A stretch of 64,000 nucleotides of DNA from an uncultured Porphyromonadaceae bacterium. Its GTDB lineage: Bacteria; Bacteroidota; Bacteroidia; Bacteroidales; Muribaculaceae. The DNA lies in contig CALEUL010000021.1 of assembly GCA_937921035.1 (NCBI GenBank), forward strand, positions 26,623 to 90,622. The letters are read 5' to 3'. The first letter of the stretch is position 1, and each line of letters begins with the position of its first letter. Under the pieces are notes generated by a model, which worked only from the letters and a program-made list of their open reading frames with translations, did not search any database and was not told the origin of the DNA. The position numbers were made by a program, and so were the translations under genes. Positions 61,339 through 64,000 of the stretch are shown here, one piece after another.

Positions 61339-62391
61339 ATGAATCGCACAATCGCTATCCTACTGAGCATCACATCATTGATTCTTGGCATCGCCATGCC
61401 TACAACGGCGCAGAACAACCGCAAGGTGCAGGTTGCCGGCATCGCGTTCTATAATTTCGAGAACCTTTTCGATACCATTCCAAACAATCCCGAAGGCCGG
61501 GACGCCGAGTTCACTCCCGACGGACAGAGACAGTGGAACGGTGCCAAGTACCGCGAGAAAGTGCATAATCTGGCATATGCAATCAGTCAGTTTGCCACGC
61601 GCACCACTCCCATAGGTCCGGCGATTATAGGTATCAGCGAAATCGAAAACGCATCTGTAATTCAGGATGTGATAAACCAGCCCGAGCTTGCCAAGTGGAA
61701 ACTGAAATACGTACACCACGATTCCCCCGACGCCCGAGGCGTCGACGTAAGCCTTATATACAATCCCGCATACTTCCGCGTGGAGAATGTTACCAACCAC
61801 CGCGCCACGGCCATACCTTTCCGCACACGCGACCAGATGTGTGTCGTTGGACGCCTGATGGGGCAGCGGATAGCAGTTATCGTTAACCACTGGCCATCGC
61901 GAATCGGTGGTCAGGAAAAGAGCGAGCCCAACCGCATAAAGGCGGCAGAACTCAGCAAAGCCATAGCCGACAGCCTTTGGAACGTAGACCCGCAAATGGG
62001 TGTGATTATAATGGGCGACCTAAACGACGACCCTATGGATAAATCGTGCGCAAAAATCCTCGGGGCCAAGAAGAAACCCGACGGCGTAGAAGCTCACGGC
62101 TTCTTCAACCCCTGGTGGGAGAAACTCGACAAAGGCATAGGCACATTAGCCTACAAAAGCGCATGGAACCTTTTTGACCAGATTATTATTTCTGGCAACC
62201 TTGTACATTCCAAGGACTCTGACTGGAAATTCTATGACGCACGCGTTCTTAACTTCGATTTTCTGAAGGACACAGAAGGCAACCGTCAGGGCTATCCCAA
62301 ACGGACTTACTCTGCCGGCAGCTATTTGGGCGGATATTCCGACCACTTCCCCACGGAGATTTTCCTTCGTCGCTATGTAGATGTCAAATAA
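61339..62391 (+). CDS. Secreted endonuclease/exonuclease/phosphatase-fold protein
   Basis: A 350-residue exported protein (signal peptide NRTIAILLSITSLILGIAMP). The EEP motifs are in order: FYNFENLFDT, GISEIENASV (metal Glu), GVDVSLIYNPAYF, IVNHWPSRIGG (His), IMGDLNDDPMD (Asp/Asn) and the final YSDHFPTEIFL (Asp-His). Active-site residues look complete. It may be an extracellular nuclease or a phosphodiesterase; the sequence does not decide. A DUF6359-like gene follows after 18 bases and is probably co-transcribed. Confidence 0.9.
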   Translation: MNRTIAILLSITSLILGIAMPTTAQNNRKVQVAGIAFYNFENLFDTIPNNPEGRDAEFTPDGQRQWNGAKYREKVHNLAYAISQFATRTTPIGPAIIGISEIENASVIQDVINQPELAKWKLKYVHHDSPDARGVDVSLIYNPAYFRVENVTNHRATAIPFRTRDQMCVVGRLMGQRIAVIVNHWPSRIGGQEKSEPNRIKAAELSKAIADSLWNVDPQMGVIIMGDLNDDPMDKSCAKILGAKKKPDGVEAHGFFNPWWEKLDKGIGTLAYKSAWNLFDQIIISGNLVHSKDSDWKFYDARVLNFDFLKDTEGNRQGYPKRTYSAGSYLGGYSDHFPTEIFLRRYVDVK

Positions 62392-62409
62392 TCCATTAAT
62401 ATTATCTTT

Positions 62410-63936
62410 ATGAAAAAACTTTTACTCACTCTCGCCGCTGCCGCAATGTCGGCAAGCAGCACATTCGCAGCTCTGTATACCATCGAGTTCAAGAGCAACT
62501 CCAGCGACAACTCCAGAGACCTCACAGAAGAGACCTACGCCGCTGAAATTGAAAATGGCGCCGAATACGTAAGCGGTATCGAGAACTGCTCGAAAGTTTA
62601 CGCCGGCAAAGAAGGTCTTAAATTCAGCTCCTCAAAGGTCAACGGCTCAATCACTTTCAACCTTGCAAACCCCATCAGCAACGTTACTTCTGTTGCCGTT
62701 AAGGGCATGAACTGGAAAGCTGGGCAGAGCTCCAGCCTCAACATCAAGCTATCTGCCGATGCCGAAGGCATTACCAATGAGCTCTCCGACGAAATGGCAA
62801 AATTTGTTTACGCCATAACCGGTGAAGTAAAATCGCTGATTCTTTCCGCCGAAGGCCGTTGCTACGTTAAATCCATCACCGTCTGCACCGACGGCGACGT
62901 TCTTCCCGACGATCCCGTTATCGATCCCATCACTCCCGAGGACGGCGACGGCACTGCCGAGCATCCCTACAGTGTTGCCAAAACAATCGAACTCTCGAGC
63001 GCCCTCGACGCCGACACCAAGATTGAAAACGTATATGTAAAAGGCTTCATCACCTCTATTAAAGAAGTTTCCACCAGCTTCGGCAATGCCTCCTATTACA
63101 TCGGCGACACCAAGGACAGCGCTACTTCTTTCTATATCTTCCGCGGCTACTGGCTCAACGGCGAAAAATTCTCCAGCGAAGACCAGATTAAAGTAGGTGC
63201 CGAAGTTGTTGTTCTCGGCAGCCTCATGAACTATATGGGCAACACTCCCGAAATGGCTCAGGGCAACCAGATTGTAAGCTACAAGGACAACGGCGGCTCA
63301 ACACCCATCGAGCCCGTTGAATACGACACTTACATCAAGGCTTCCAATATCGTATCCGGATCCAAATATGTATTCGCTATCGGCGAACAGATTGGCACAG
63401 CTATCTCTAAGAGCGCATCTTTCGGTCGTTTCGCCCTCAAGGACGCTACCGTCTCCGGCGACAAGATCGAAGCCGAAGCTGTAAACGCTGTAACATTCAC
63501 CGAAGCAGATGGCAAATACACAATGGTTGACTCCTACGGACGCTACCTCGGCATGGACGACAGCCACTTCACCAGCTTCCAGCTCTACGACGCTCCCACA
63601 GAAGGCTGCTACTGGACTGTAACTTTCGAAGCTAACGGCGTGCGCATCGTCAACAACCTCAACACCGACTGCGTCGTTGCTCAGAGCAAGGGCGTCGAAG
63701 GCACTTTCTACACCAACGTTGCTCCCGCCAACGTTGCCGAAGTAGCCGCCGAGGATTACAACCTCCCCACCCTCTACGTTTACTACAGCGCTGGCACTGG
63801 CGTAGAGGACATCAACGCCGATATCAACGCTCCCGTGGAATACTACAACCTGCAGGGCGTTCGCGTAGCAAACCCCGAAAACGGTCTATACATCCGTCGT
63901 CAGGGCAACAACGCCACAAAGGTACTCGTTAAATAA
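62410..63936 (+). CDS. Secreted OB-fold (DUF6359-like) protein with C-terminal sorting-type domain
   Basis: A 508-residue exported protein (signal peptide KKLLLTLAAAAMSASSTFAA). A beta domain of about 150 residues is followed by a Pro/Asp linker and a DUF6359-like OB domain at about 175-295 (HPYSVAKTIEL, VYVKGFITSIKEV, VVVLGSLMNYMG). A beta-rich region then leads to a tail VEYYNLQGVRVANPENGLYI with a basic end. The tail resembles the C-terminal domains of Bacteroidetes type IX secretion or related outer-surface sorting. Function is unknown. Confidence 0.75.
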   Translation: MKKLLLTLAAAAMSASSTFAALYTIEFKSNSSDNSRDLTEETYAAEIENGAEYVSGIENCSKVYAGKEGLKFSSSKVNGSITFNLANPISNVTSVAVKGMNWKAGQSSSLNIKLSADAEGITNELSDEMAKFVYAITGEVKSLILSAEGRCYVKSITVCTDGDVLPDDPVIDPITPEDGDGTAEHPYSVAKTIELSSALDADTKIENVYVKGFITSIKEVSTSFGNASYYIGDTKDSATSFYIFRGYWLNGEKFSSEDQIKVGAEVVVLGSLMNYMGNTPEMAQGNQIVSYKDNGGSTPIEPVEYDTYIKASNIVSGSKYVFAIGEQIGTAISKSASFGRFALKDATVSGDKIEAEAVNAVTFTEADGKYTMVDSYGRYLGMDDSHFTSFQLYDAPTEGCYWTVTFEANGVRIVNNLNTDCVVAQSKGVEGTFYTNVAPANVAEVAAEDYNLPTLYVYYSAGTGVEDINADINAPVEYYNLQGVRVANPENGLYIRRQGNNATKVLVK

Positions 63937-63952
63937 CTGAACCGCAATCGAG

Positions 63953-63993
63953 TAGGAGGTAAACACTAATCGCAGGTGTTTATCTCCTGCTTT
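63953..63993 (+). terminator. Terminator after the DUF6359-like gene
   Basis: A hairpin of AGGAGGTAAACAC against GTGTTTATCTCCT (one mismatch) with a nine-base loop, followed by GCTTTCGTGTTT at the end of the window. Confidence 0.7.
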
Positions 63994-64000
63994 CGTGTTT

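Overview
The window looks like a chromosomal segment from a Bacteroidales bacterium, most likely of the Muribaculaceae/Bacteroidaceae type. The evidence is: a Bacteroidetes-style dcw cluster (murD-ftsW-murG-murC-ftsQ-ftsA-ftsZ); families typical of the order (DUF4494, DUF2851, DUF349, DUF3467, NigD-like and DUF6359-like proteins, C69 dipeptidase); lipoproteins with SxC lipoboxes; and many intergenic Bacteroidetes sigma-ABfr promoters of the form TTTG-N19/20-TAnnTTTG. Most of the window is GC-rich by eye. The AT-rich exceptions are a subtilase gene near 21-22.6 kb and the Rhs region at about 55.4-61.2 kb. I found no tRNA, rRNA or CRISPR array.

1-11.2 kb (+): the end of murD, then ftsW, murG, murC, ftsQ, ftsA and ftsZ, packed with tiny gaps or overlaps. 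These continue into a Sir2 deacylase that overlaps ftsZ, an SGNH hydrolase, a DUF4494 protein and a YggS-type PLP-binding protein. 11.2-17.1 kb (+): a promoter followed by rimP-nusA-infB, a terminator, then folK. 17.1-21 kb (+): a PEGA-like membrane protein of unknown function, riboflavin synthase and DUF2851. 21-25.5 kb: a subtilisin-like protease, an ECF sigma factor on the minus strand, and a BlaI/M56 (BlaR1-like) pair whose promoter is overlapped by two operator-like dyads. 25.6-34.1 kb (+): two overlapping small genes of unknown function, an intergenic region with strong hairpins, class I fumarase and a very large alpha-2-macroglobulin without a thioester.

34-55.2 kb (mostly -): comF; the five-gene unit pgi-murI-lipoprotein-rsmA-mgtE; a POT peptide transporter; the five-gene unit slyD-lolD-nigD-DUF3467-cysS; a C69 dipeptidase; a sugar-1-phosphate transferase followed by an AddA-like helicase-nuclease; and a DUF349 protein.

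55.4-61.2 kb (-) is the accessory region and the most interesting part. It holds a secreted Rhs/YD-repeat protein whose AT-rich C-terminal tip carries an H-x17-S-x-G-C signature like that of L,D-transpeptidase (YkuD-like) folds. Three bases downstream is a YwqK/MORN-like protein with a signal peptide. I read this as a polymorphic toxin acting in the periplasm on peptidoglycan, with a periplasmic immunity protein. Downstream lie the remains of earlier rearrangements. There is a second copy of the rhs promoter and start region now driving a lipoprotein, and a broken IS transposase fused to a displaced rhs tip (33-bp exact repeat). The tip is followed directly by another small lipoprotein gene, the usual place for an immunity gene. 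The window ends (+) with an endonuclease/exonuclease/phosphatase-fold secreted protein and a DUF6359-like secreted protein.
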